From Alsobacter sp045348435 (GTDB lineage: Bacteria > Pseudomonadota > Alphaproteobacteria > Rhizobiales > Beijerinckiaceae): DNA of 64,000 bases. Below the pieces are notes generated by a model, which did no database searches, was not told the DNA's origin, and saw nothing but the letters and a program-made list of their open reading frames with translations. This document shows, one piece after another, positions 17,369-24,533 of the stretch (its first letter is position 1; each line of letters starts with the position of its first letter). A program made the position numbers and the translations under genes. The stretch covers positions 1,612,001-1,676,000 of the forward strand of contig NZ_CP157484.1 in assembly GCF_045348435.1 (NCBI RefSeq), read 5' to 3'.

Positions 17369-17932
17369 ATGATCAGACTGTTCGTCGCCGCCTTCGCCCT
17401 TGCGGCCAGCCTTGTGGCGGTCGCCCCCGCGCAGGCGCAAGGCCAACCCGCCGCCGACCCGCAAAACACGCTGGTGATGACCACCAAGGACGGCAAGGTC
17501 ACGATCCGGCTGCGGCCCGACCTCGCCCCCAAGCATGTCGAGCAGATCAAGGCGCTGACCAAGCGCGGCTTCTATGACGGCATCGTCTTCCATCGCGTGA
17601 TCCCGGGCTTCATGGCCCAGACCGGCGACCCGACTGGCACCGGCACGGGCGGCTCGGACCTGCCGAACCTGCCGGCCGAGTTCTCCCGCGAGCCCTTCAA
17701 GCGCGGCACGCTCGGGATGGCGCGCGCCAACTCGCCGAACTCGGCCAACAGCCAGTTCTTCATCTGCTTCGACGACGCGAGCTTCCTGAACGGCCAGTAC
17801 ACGGTCATCGGCGAGGTGGTGTCCGGCATGGACGTGATCGACAAGGTGAAGAAGGGCGACCCCAACGCCAACGGGCAGGTGAAGGCCCCGGACAAGATCG
17901 TCAGCCTGCGCCTCCTGGCCGACGCGAAGTAA
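17369..17932 (+). CDS. peptidylprolyl isomerase, cyclophilin type, periplasmic
   Basis: Cyclophilin of 187 residues with a signal peptide (about 1-24, ending PAQAQG), so it should assist proline isomerisation during folding in the periplasm. Catalytic and cyclosporin-site residues are visible in FHRVIPGFMAQTGDPTGTGT and NSQFFICFDDASFLNGQYTV. The longer open frame covering coaD antisense sequence was rejected: the ATG at 17369 follows GGGAGG and begins the leader. It is paired with a cytosolic paralogue 82 bp downstream, probably in one operon. Confidence 0.93.
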   Translation: MIRLFVAAFALAASLVAVAPAQAQGQPAADPQNTLVMTTKDGKVTIRLRPDLAPKHVEQIKALTKRGFYDGIVFHRVIPGFMAQTGDPTGTGTGGSDLPNLPAEFSREPFKRGTLGMARANSPNSANSQFFICFDDASFLNGQYTVIGEVVSGMDVIDKVKKGDPNANGQVKAPDKIVSLRLLADAK

Positions 17933-18014
17933 CGACCCACCACAAGGGGCGACAGCATCGCCCCCGCCCAGCCGAACCCATCAAGCCGAACCCATCAAGG
18001 AAGGAGCCACATCC

Positions 18015-18482
18015 ATGGCGAGCGACCCCTCCAACACCCTCATCCTCGAGACCACCCAGGGCCGCGTGGTCATCGAGATGCGCCCCGATCTGGCCCCCGG
18101 CCACGTCGCCCGCATCGCCGAACTGGCGCGGTCGAAATTCTATGACGGCGTGCCGTTCCACCGCGTCATCGAGGGCTTCATGGCCCAGACCGGCGATCCC
18201 ACCGGCACCGGCATGGGCGGATCCGGCAAGAAGTTGAAGGCCGAGTTCAACGCCGAGCCGCATGTGCGCGGCGTCTGCTCCATGGCGCGCTCGCAGGATC
18301 CGAACTCCGGCGACAGCCAGTTCTTCATCGTCTTCGACGACGCCCGCTTCCTCGACCGCCAATACACGGTCTGGGGCAAGGTCGTGGAAGGCATGGACAA
18401 CGTCGACAAGATCAAGCGCGGCGAGCCGGTGAAGGATCCCGACAAGATCGTCACCGCCCGAATGGCCGACGAAGCGGCCTGA
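18015..18482 (+). CDS. peptidylprolyl isomerase, cyclophilin type, cytosolic
   Basis: Cyclophilin of 155 residues without a leader, hence cytosolic. It shares the active-site segments of its upstream neighbour (FHRVIEGFMAQTGDPTGTGM and DSQFFIVFDDARFLDRQYTV), indicating a tandem duplication in which one copy gained or lost a signal peptide. AAGGAG precedes the ATG by about seven bases. In related genomes queA follows directly; here a toxin-antitoxin pair on the opposite strand intervenes. Confidence 0.93.
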   Translation: MASDPSNTLILETTQGRVVIEMRPDLAPGHVARIAELARSKFYDGVPFHRVIEGFMAQTGDPTGTGMGGSGKKLKAEFNAEPHVRGVCSMARSQDPNSGDSQFFIVFDDARFLDRQYTVWGKVVEGMDNVDKIKRGEPVKDPDKIVTARMADEAA

Positions 18483-18496
18483 TTCGCCACCATCCG

Positions 18497-18787
18497 TCAG
18501 CGCAGCCAGCGCTCCGGATCGCGCATTCCGTGAACGACGGCGACGACGGTGATCCCGTCGTCGCGTGGCTCATAGATGGCGATGTAGCGTCCCTCGATCA
18601 GGATGCGGGCCGTTGAACTCAGGACGGGCCTGGGCGAGCCCATCATCGGGTTTTCGGCCGCAAGCTGCATCTTGCCCAAGAGGTTTTGGATGAGCCGATC
18701 CGCCGCGGAAGCGTTGTCCGCGGCGATGGAAGCCCAGATATCGAACAGATCCTTGTCGGCGCGCGGTGTGAGATAGACGTCTCCCAC
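18497..18787 (-). CDS. ParE/RelE-family toxin of a type II toxin-antitoxin system
   Basis: Putative toxin of 96 residues beginning with GTG at 18787, one base before the antitoxin stop codon region. The family fold is visible: TPRADKDLFDIWASIAADNA (first helix), LLGKMQLAAENPMMGSPRPV, ILIEGRYIAIYEPRDDGITV and the C-terminal HGMRDPERWLR. ParE members inhibit DNA gyrase; RelE members cleave mRNA. The AADRLIQNLL and ARILIEGRYIAIY pattern is closer to ParE. No ATG is available in frame near the antitoxin end, so the GTG start is required. The pair is inserted between ppi and queA. Confidence 0.8.
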   Translation of the reverse strand: MGDVYLTPRADKDLFDIWASIAADNASAADRLIQNLLGKMQLAAENPMMGSPRPVLSSTARILIEGRYIAIYEPRDDGITVVAVVHGMRDPERWLR

Positions 18788-18788
18788 C

Positions 18789-19040
18789 TCAACGGGCTCG
18801 GGCCTTGAACTCCGCAAGCAAGGCAGTCGGGTCGATCTTTCGACCAGGACCACTCGCCAAGCCCTCGTCGTAAGCCTGCTTGAGACGGCGATCCTCGCTG
18901 TCGAGGATTTGCTGCCGTTCCTCCCAAAGCCGAAGAGCCTCTTCCAGCACCTCGCCCTCGGAGTCATAACCACCGTCGCGCACGGCCGTTCTGATGCGAC
19001 GGTCAAGTTCAGGCGAAAGCGGGATCGTGAGAGTCGGCAT
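18789..19040 (-). CDS. ParD-like ribbon-helix-helix antitoxin
   Basis: Antitoxin of 83 residues paired with the downstream ParE-type toxin. The N-terminus PTLTIPLSPELDRRIRTAV is a ribbon-helix-helix DNA-binding domain; the C-terminal half (RRLKQAYDEGLASGPGRKI and after) is the toxin-wrapping tail of ParD/CopG proteins. The ATG at 19040 has GGAG seven bases upstream; the ATG at 19046 overlaps that sequence and is less likely. Such antitoxins usually repress their own promoter, here between 19041 and 19128. Confidence 0.82.
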   Translation of the reverse strand: MPTLTIPLSPELDRRIRTAVRDGGYDSEGEVLEEALRLWEERQQILDSEDRRLKQAYDEGLASGPGRKIDPTALLAEFKARAR

Positions 19041-19128
19041 TTCCATTCTCCATGACGGATGATGGAGGCGCGTCTTGACGTGTGCAAGGCCCTCGACACA
19101 GACCTGCTGCTTGCATCTAAGAGACCCC

Positions 19129-20259
19129 ATGAAAGTCGACCTCTTCGATTTCGAGCTCCCGGAGGACCGCATCGCCCTGCGCCCCGCGCAGCCGCGCGAC
19201 GCGGCGCGGATGCTCGTGGTCCGGCCGGGCGGCGCGCTGGAGGACCGCGTCGTCCGCGACCTGCCGGACCTGCTGCGGCCGGGGGACCGGCTCGTGGTCA
19301 ACGACACCCGCGTGATCCCGGCGCGGCTGGACGGCGTTCGGGTCCGCGGCGACGCCGTCGCGCATATTCAGGCGACGCTGCACCTGCGCGAGGGGCCGGA
19401 CCTCTGGCGCGCCTTCGTGCGGCCCGCCAAGCGCCTCGCGGTCGGCGAGCGCATCCGCTTCGGCGAGGCGAGCGAGAGCATGGCCTGCCTCCTCGCCAGC
19501 CTGGACGCCGAGGTGGTCGAGAAGGGGGAGGGCGGCGAGGCGCTGCTGCGCTTCGCCTTCTCCGGACCGGCGCTGGACGAGGCCGTCGCGCGGGTCGGGC
19601 ATATTCCGCTGCCGCCCTACATCGCGGCCAGGCGCGGCGAGGACGAGCGCGACCGGCAGGACTACCAGACCCTGTTCGCCGAGCATGAGGGCGCGGTGGC
19701 GGCGCCCACGGCCGGGCTGCATTTCACGCCGGATCTCACGCAGCGCCTCGCCGCGCGCGGCGTCGGCCTGACCCGGCTCACCCTCCATGTGGGAGCCGGC
19801 ACGTTCCTGCCCGTGAAGGCCGACGACACGGCCGAGCACAAGATGCACGCCGAGTGGGGCATGATCTCGGACGCCGCCGCCGCCGAGCTGAACGCCACGC
19901 GCGAAGCGGGCGGGCGGATCGTCAGCGTGGGAACCACGTCGCTGCGCCTGCTGGAGAGCGCCGCGTCCGAGGACGGCCGCTTCGCGCCCTGGCGGGGGCA
20001 GACCTCGATCTTCATCACCCCCGGCTACAGGTTCCGGGCCGTGGACGCGCTGATGACCAATTTCCACCTGCCGCGCTCCACGCTGTTCATGCTGGTGAGC
20101 GCCTTCAGCGGCCTGGAGACGATGCGGGCCGCCTACGCGCACGCCATCGCGACGGGCTACCGCTTTTATAGCTATGGCGACGCCAGCCTGCTGTTCCCTC
20201 ACTCTCCTGACGGGGAGGGACGAGCCTCCTCCGACGGCTTCGCGGAGAAAGCCTCATGA
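19129..20259 (+). CDS. queA: S-adenosylmethionine:tRNA ribosyltransferase-isomerase
   Basis: Transfers and isomerises the ribosyl group of SAM onto 7-aminomethyl-deazaguanine in tRNA, giving epoxyqueuosine. It has 376 residues from the ATG at 19129, beginning MKVDLFDFELPEDRIALRPA, the typical family start. Other signatures are RLVVNDTRVIPARL, GHIPLPPYIAAR, YQTLFAEHEGAVAAPTAGLH and LTLHVGAGTFLPVK. Its stop overlaps the tgt start by 4 bp (ATGA), so both queuosine enzymes are translationally coupled. Confidence 0.96.
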   Translation: MKVDLFDFELPEDRIALRPAQPRDAARMLVVRPGGALEDRVVRDLPDLLRPGDRLVVNDTRVIPARLDGVRVRGDAVAHIQATLHLREGPDLWRAFVRPAKRLAVGERIRFGEASESMACLLASLDAEVVEKGEGGEALLRFAFSGPALDEAVARVGHIPLPPYIAARRGEDERDRQDYQTLFAEHEGAVAAPTAGLHFTPDLTQRLAARGVGLTRLTLHVGAGTFLPVKADDTAEHKMHAEWGMISDAAAAELNATREAGGRIVSVGTTSLRLLESAASEDGRFAPWRGQTSIFITPGYRFRAVDALMTNFHLPRSTLFMLVSAFSGLETMRAAYAHAIATGYRFYSYGDASLLFPHSPDGEGRASSDGFAEKAS

Positions 20260-21410
20260 TCCCCGTGGACGCTCCTGTCGAGGACTTCACCTTCACGGTG
20301 TCGGCCACGGACGGCGCCGCCCGCACGGGCGAGATCCGCATGCCGCGCGGCGTCATCCGCACGCCGGCCTTCATGCCGGTGGGGACGGCCGGCACCGTGA
20401 AGGCGATGTATCCCGAGCAGGTGAAGGCGCTGGGCGCGGATGTCGTGCTGGGCAACACCTATCACCTGATGCTGCGCCCCGGCGCGGAGCGCGTGGCCCG
20501 CCTCGGCGGGCTGCACAAGATGATGAACTGGCCGTACCCGATCCTCACCGACTCGGGCGGCTTCCAGGTGATGTCGCTGGCCCAGCTGCGCAAGCTCGAC
20601 GAAAACGGCGTCACGTTCCGCTCCCACGTGGACGGCGCCAAGCACGTGCTCACGCCCGAGCGCTCGATCGAGATCCAGGGACTGCTCGGCTCCGACATCC
20701 AGATGCAGCTCGACGAATGCGTGAAGCTGCCGTGCTCGGACGCGGAGGCCGAGCGGGCCATGGAGCTCAGCCTGCGCTGGGCGGAGCGTTCGCGCGTCGC
20801 CTTCGGCGAGCAGCCGGGCCGGGCGCTCTACGGCATCGTGCAGGGCGGCGCGGTCCCCCATCTGCGCGTCCGCAGCGCTCGCGCGCTCGCCGACATGGAC
20901 TTCAAGGGCTACTCCATCGGCGGCCTCGCGGTGGGCGAGCCGCAGGACGTCATGCTGGCCATGATCGAGACCGTGGAGCCGCATCTGTCGAAGGAGAAGC
21001 CGCGCTACCTGATGGGCGTCGGCACGCCGGACGACCTGATCGAGGCGGTGCGGCGCGGCGTCGACATGTTCGACTGCGTGATGCCGACCCGCGCCGGCCG
21101 GCACGGCCAGGTGTTCTCGCGTTTCGGAAAGATCAACCTGCGCAACGCCCGCCACGCCGACGACCCGCGCCCGATCGACGAGCAGTCCAGCTGCCCGGCC
21201 GCCCGCGACTACAGCCGCGCCTATCTGCACCACTTGGTGAAGGCCGGCGAGATCCTCGGCATGATGCTGCTCACCTGGGTGAACCTCGCCTACTACCAGG
21301 ACCTCACCGCAGGCATGCGCAAGGCGATCGCCGAGGGCCGCTACGACGACTTCGCCGCCGAGACCAAGGACTGCTGGGCGCGAGGCGACCTGGAGCCCTG
21401 GGCGGGGTAG
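20256..21410 (+). CDS. tgt: tRNA-guanine transglycosylase
   Basis: Exchanges guanine 34 for the queuine precursor preQ1 in tRNAs with GUN anticodons. It has 384 residues. Key parts are RTPAFMPVGTAGTVKAMYPE, the base-binding ILTDSGGFQVMSLA with catalytic Asp, the second catalytic Asp in DECVKLPCSDAE, GGLAVGEP and the zinc-site region near the C-terminus. It works directly before QueA in the pathway and overlaps queA by 4 bp. A strong hairpin follows it. Confidence 0.96.
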   Translation: MIPVDAPVEDFTFTVSATDGAARTGEIRMPRGVIRTPAFMPVGTAGTVKAMYPEQVKALGADVVLGNTYHLMLRPGAERVARLGGLHKMMNWPYPILTDSGGFQVMSLAQLRKLDENGVTFRSHVDGAKHVLTPERSIEIQGLLGSDIQMQLDECVKLPCSDAEAERAMELSLRWAERSRVAFGEQPGRALYGIVQGGAVPHLRVRSARALADMDFKGYSIGGLAVGEPQDVMLAMIETVEPHLSKEKPRYLMGVGTPDDLIEAVRRGVDMFDCVMPTRAGRHGQVFSRFGKINLRNARHADDPRPIDEQSSCPAARDYSRAYLHHLVKAGEILGMMLLTWVNLAYYQDLTAGMRKAIAEGRYDDFAAETKDCWARGDLEPWAG

Positions 21411-21421
21411 GGCGGCTCCAT

Positions 21422-21487
21422 GGACCGCGAGCCTCCGGCTCGCATGCCGCCCCGCTTGTTCCGGTGCGAGCCGGAGGCTCGCGGTCC
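21422..21487. repeat. perfect 23-bp inverted repeat, each arm itself palindromic
   Basis: The arm at 21422-21444 is the exact reverse complement of 21465-21487, separated by 20 bp. Each arm also contains a smaller dyad (GAGCC-TCC-GGCTC), so the element can form one long stem or two short hairpins. It fills the space between tgt and sdhE. It could act as a transcription terminator for queA-tgt or be a dispersed REP-like element. No second copy was noticed in the window. Confidence 0.7.
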
Positions 21488-21566
21488 CGCAGGGCGCGGC
21501 GTCCTGCGCGATGACAGGCGTTGGCCGCCCCGCTATAGAGAGCCGCAACGACCACGGAGCCTTGCG

Positions 21567-21863
21567 ATGACCGGCACCACCCGCACCAGCGCCGACCTCG
21601 ACCCGCGCCGCCGCAAGGTGCTGTTCCGGTCCTGGCATCGCGGCATGCGCGAGATGGACCTCATCATGGGCCAGTTCGCGGATGCGCAGATCGATCAATT
21701 GACCGACGCCGAGCTCGACGTCTACGAGCACCTCATCGAGGCCCCGGATCGCGACATCCTGACGTGGCTCACCGGCGAGGCGCCGACGCCGTCGAACTAC
21801 GACACGCCGGTGTTCCGTCGCATCAAGGCGTTCCACACCCATCTGGGGCCGATCAACGTCTGA
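21567..21863 (+). CDS. sdhE: succinate dehydrogenase assembly factor (SdhE/SDH5 family)
   Basis: Small protein of 98 residues that promotes covalent FAD attachment to succinate dehydrogenase. The diagnostic RGMREMDLIMGQF is near residues 25-37, followed by the acidic helical region LTDAELDVYEHLIEAPDRDI and LTWLTGE. The ATG at 21567 gives the typical length. In many alphaproteobacteria this gene lies with recG and mfd; here recG is about 39 kb away and sdhE follows tgt. Confidence 0.9.
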   Translation: MTGTTRTSADLDPRRRKVLFRSWHRGMREMDLIMGQFADAQIDQLTDAELDVYEHLIEAPDRDILTWLTGEAPTPSNYDTPVFRRIKAFHTHLGPINV

Positions 21864-21895
21864 GGCGGCGAGCGCCGCGAAGAGGGGAACAGCGC

Positions 21896-22300
21896 ATGAT
21901 CGGCCGGCTCAACCACGTCGCCATCGCGGTCCGCGACATCGAGGCCGCCTCGCGCCTCTATCGCGACACGCTGGGCGCCGACGTCTCCGCGGCGACGGAC
22001 CAGCCCGAACACGGCGTGACGGTGGTGTTCGTCAACCTGCCCAACACGAAGATCGAGTTCCTGCAGCCGCTGGGCGAGAACTCGCCCATCGCCAAATTCC
22101 TCGAAAAGAACGCCGACGGCGGCATCCACCATGTCTGCTACGAGGTGGACGACATCCTGGCCGCCCGCGACCGTCTCAAGGCGACGGGCGCGCGCGTGCT
22201 GGGCGACGGCTCGCCGCGCATCGGCGCGCATGGCAAGCCGGTGCTGTTCCTGCATCCCAAGGACTTCAACGGCACGCTCGTCGAACTCGAGCAGGCCTGA
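21896..22300 (+). CDS. mce: methylmalonyl-CoA epimerase
   Basis: Interconverts (R)- and (S)-methylmalonyl-CoA in propionyl-CoA metabolism. It has 134 residues from the ATG at 21896, in the vicinal oxygen chelate fold. Metal-ligand regions are RLNHVAIAVRD, TKIEFLQPLGENSPIAKFLE, GGIHHVCYEVDD and the C-terminal FNGTLVELEQA. It is followed by DUF1467 and proS, a conserved Hyphomicrobiales order. Confidence 0.93.
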   Translation: MIGRLNHVAIAVRDIEAASRLYRDTLGADVSAATDQPEHGVTVVFVNLPNTKIEFLQPLGENSPIAKFLEKNADGGIHHVCYEVDDILAARDRLKATGARVLGDGSPRIGAHGKPVLFLHPKDFNGTLVELEQA

Positions 22301-22330
22301 GCCGGGCTCGCGCCCGGACGAGAGTGTCCC

Positions 22331-22561
22331 ATGAGCATTTCGGGCGCGCTGGCGCTGTACTTCATCATCTGGTGGCTGACGCTGTTCGCGATCCTGCCGC
22401 TCGGCGTCCGCAGCCAGCACGAGGACGGCGAGGTCACCGACGGCACCGAGCCCGGGGCGCCGATGCTGCCGCGCATGGGCCGCAAGGTCGTCCTGACCAC
22501 GCTGGCGGCGATCCCGGTTTTCGCGCTGGCCTGGGTGATGATCGTCTACGTCGAGTATTGA
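22331..22561 (+). CDS. DUF1467 family small membrane protein
   Basis: A 76-residue protein with two predicted transmembrane helices (about 5-25 and 52-74) joined by a polar loop containing RSQHEDGEVTDGTEPGAP. It matches the DUF1467 pattern common between mce and proS in Hyphomicrobiales. No function is established. It starts 30 bp after mce and is probably in the same operon; hairpins follow immediately. Confidence 0.82.
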   Translation: MSISGALALYFIIWWLTLFAILPLGVRSQHEDGEVTDGTEPGAPMLPRMGRKVVLTTLAAIPVFALAWVMIVYVEY

Positions 22562-22563
22562 GG

Positions 22564-22582
22564 CGCTCCGCCCCGCGGAGCG
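22564..22582 (+). terminator. hairpin following DUF1467 gene
   Basis: A perfect 8-bp stem, CGCTCCGC at 22564-22571 with GCGGAGCG at 22575-22582 and a 3-base loop, starts three bases after the DUF1467 stop. There is no T-run, as is common for GC-rich alphaproteobacterial terminators. Confidence 0.45.
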
Positions 22583-22600
22583 ATTCGCTGCCTGTGCGTC

Positions 22601-22631
22601 CATGAGGCGCCTGAATCGCAGGCGCCTCATG
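22601..22631 (+). terminator. second hairpin following DUF1467 gene
   Basis: A perfect 13-bp stem, CATGAGGCGCCTG at 22601-22613 and its complement at 22619-22631, with a 5-base AATCG loop. Together with the preceding hairpin it probably ends the sdhE-mce-DUF1467 transcript. Confidence 0.5.
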
Positions 22632-22795
22632 ATGCGGGCGTGCGCGGCGCGGACCCTCCGGAGGAGGACGCTGTGGCGGCCCGCCGCTCAGCCGCTCGCG
22701 GCTGCCGATTGAGGGGAAGACATGGGCCGTGCGGCGGCGCTGCCGGCAAAATTCGCCAGCAAGATCATCCTGCAACTGAGAGTTGCGCAAAAAGA

Positions 22796-22827
22796 AAAAG
22801 GCAAGACTTTCGTCTTGCCTTTTGTTT
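22796..22827. terminator. intrinsic terminator with T-rich flank, possibly bidirectional
   Basis: A perfect 12-bp stem, AAAAGGCAAGAC at 22796-22807 and GTCTTGCCTTTT at 22812-22823, with a TTTC loop. It is followed by GTTTTAG on the plus strand and preceded by A-rich sequence, so it could work in both directions. This is the only classical T-tailed terminator noticed in the window. No obvious gene ends just before it, so it may end a small RNA. Confidence 0.65.
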
Positions 22828-23203
22828 TAGTCTTCTTATTTGAACAGAACATCTCGTCAGCCTTACTGGCGCCGGGCAATGTGCTGTTCAGTCGCCCTTC
22901 TCGAGCTTTTTGGCCGTCTTCCTCCCAAGACTTGGACCACGAACCCTTTCCCCGTTGGTTCGGGGTGGGCCTGTTGTTGTGTAGAAGACTCATAGCGAAA
23001 CAAAAACGCGCTGTCATCTCTTTGTGCATGGATCGACGCGAAAAGATGCAGGGGCTCCGGCCAGGTCGGTCCGGTTCGGTCCGCAGGGCGCCGATCGGGA
23101 TCGCTTGTCTTTTGGTTGACGATGGTTTTGATGGAGCGGAGCGAAAAGCCGGCGATCCGCCGCGCCGTCTCGCATCATCCATTCTAGCCCGCCCTGGACC
23201 GAC

Positions 23204-24526
23204 ATGCGCCTCACCCGCTACTTCCTGCCCATCCTCCGCGAGGCCCCCCGCGAGGCGGAGATCGTCTCGCATCGCCTGATGCTGCGCGCGGGCATGATCC
23301 GGCAGGAGGCCGCCGGCATTTACGCCTGGCTGCCGCTGGGGCTGCGCGTGCTCAACAAGATCAGCGCCATCGTGCGCGAGGAGCAGAATCGCGCGGGCGC
23401 GATCGAACTCCTGATGCCGACCATCCAGTCGGCCGACCTGTGGCGCGAATCCAGCCGCTACGACGCCTATGGGAAGGAGATGCTGCGCATCAAGGATCGG
23501 CACGACCGGGAGATGCTGTTCGGCCCGACCAACGAGGAGATGATCACCGAGATCTTCCGGGGGTCGGTGCGGTCCTACAAGGACCTGCCGCTGAACCTTT
23601 ATCATCTCCAGTGGAAGTTCCGCGACGAGGTGCGGCCGCGCTTCGGCGTCATGCGCTCGCGCGAGTTCCTGATGAAGGACGCCTATTCGTTCGACCTCGA
23701 CCAGGCCGGCGCGCGCCACTCCTACAACCGGATGTTCGCCGCCTATCTGCGGACCTTCGACCGGCTCGGCCTCACCGCCATCCCGATGCGCGCCGACACC
23801 GGCCCCATCGGCGGCGACCTCAGCCACGAGTTCATCATCCTGGCCTCCACGGGCGAGAGCGAGGTCTATTGCGACAAGTCCATCCTGGACCTGCCGATCC
23901 CGCCCGCCGACACGAATTTCGAGGATGCGGCCGGCCTGCAGGCGATCTTCGACGCCTACACGGCGCCCTACGCGGCCACCAGCGAGATGCATGACGCGGC
24001 CGCCTACGCCGCCGTCCCGGCGGACCGGCAGGTGTCGGCCCGCGGCATCGAGGTGGGCCACATCTTCTATTTCGGCACGAAATACTCCGAGCCGATGCGC
24101 GCCGTGGTCGCCGGCCCGGACGGGCAGGAGCGACCCGTCCACATGGGATCCTACGGCATCGGCCCGTCTCGCCTGGCGGCCGCCCTGATCGAGGCGTCGC
24201 ATGACGAGGCCGGCATCGTGTGGCCGGATGCGATCGCGCCCTTCAATGTCTCGCTCCTGAACCTCAAGGTGGGCGACAGCGGCACGGACGGCGCCTGCGA
24301 GACGCTCTACCGGGCGCTCGGGGCGCGCGGCGTCGACGTGCTCTATGACGACCGCGAGGAACGGCCGGGCGCGAAATTCGCCACCGCCGACATCATCGGC
24401 TCGCCCTGGCAGGTGCTCGTCGGGCCCAAGGGCCTGGCGGAGGGCAAGGTCGAGCTGAAGCGGCGCGCGACCGGCGAGCGCTCGCTCGTCTCGGTCGAGG
24501 ACGCCGTCGTGCGATTGACAGCCTGA
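23204..24526 (+). CDS. proS: prolyl-tRNA synthetase (short alphaproteobacterial type)
   Basis: Charges tRNA-Pro. The 440-residue length and absence of the central editing insertion mark the short form found in alphaproteobacteria. Class II motifs are visible: motif 2 region YHLQWKFRDEVRPRFGVMRS, the LFGPTNEEMITEIF segment, and motif 3 YGIGPSRLAAALIE. The C-terminal anticodon-binding domain starts near INVSLLNLK-like sequence (FNVSLLNLKVGDS). It precedes lolC by 7 bp and probably begins a proS-lolC-lolD transcript. Confidence 0.96.
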   Translation: MRLTRYFLPILREAPREAEIVSHRLMLRAGMIRQEAAGIYAWLPLGLRVLNKISAIVREEQNRAGAIELLMPTIQSADLWRESSRYDAYGKEMLRIKDRHDREMLFGPTNEEMITEIFRGSVRSYKDLPLNLYHLQWKFRDEVRPRFGVMRSREFLMKDAYSFDLDQAGARHSYNRMFAAYLRTFDRLGLTAIPMRADTGPIGGDLSHEFIILASTGESEVYCDKSILDLPIPPADTNFEDAAGLQAIFDAYTAPYAATSEMHDAAAYAAVPADRQVSARGIEVGHIFYFGTKYSEPMRAVVAGPDGQERPVHMGSYGIGPSRLAAALIEASHDEAGIVWPDAIAPFNVSLLNLKVGDSGTDGACETLYRALGARGVDVLYDDREERPGAKFATADIIGSPWQVLVGPKGLAEGKVELKRRATGERSLVSVEDAVVRLTA

Positions 24527-24533
24527 GGCGCGC

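Larger units (their letters stand above)
22562..23203. other. 642-bp gene-free stretch with AT-rich island between DUF1467 and proS
   Basis: No convincing coding sequence was found. The stretch holds two GC-rich hairpins (22564-22582, 22601-22631) and the T-tailed terminator at 22796-22827. From about 22780 to 23030 it is clearly more AT-rich than the rest of the window. A further small dyad (CCCCGTTGGTTCGGGG, about 22952-22967) lies inside. Open frames crossing it on both strands have no recognisable domain. A non-coding RNA or a remnant of acquired DNA are possibilities. Confidence 0.6.

Noticed and set aside
22688..23214. Minus-strand open frames in the same gap
   Set aside because: They continue as antisense to proS and show no family similarity; the short Lys/Thr-rich part derives from the terminator stem.
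22722..23279. Plus-strand open frame of 185 codons across the DUF1467-proS gap
   Set aside because: It passes through the T-tailed terminator, overlaps the proS start and has no recognisable domain or ribosome site.
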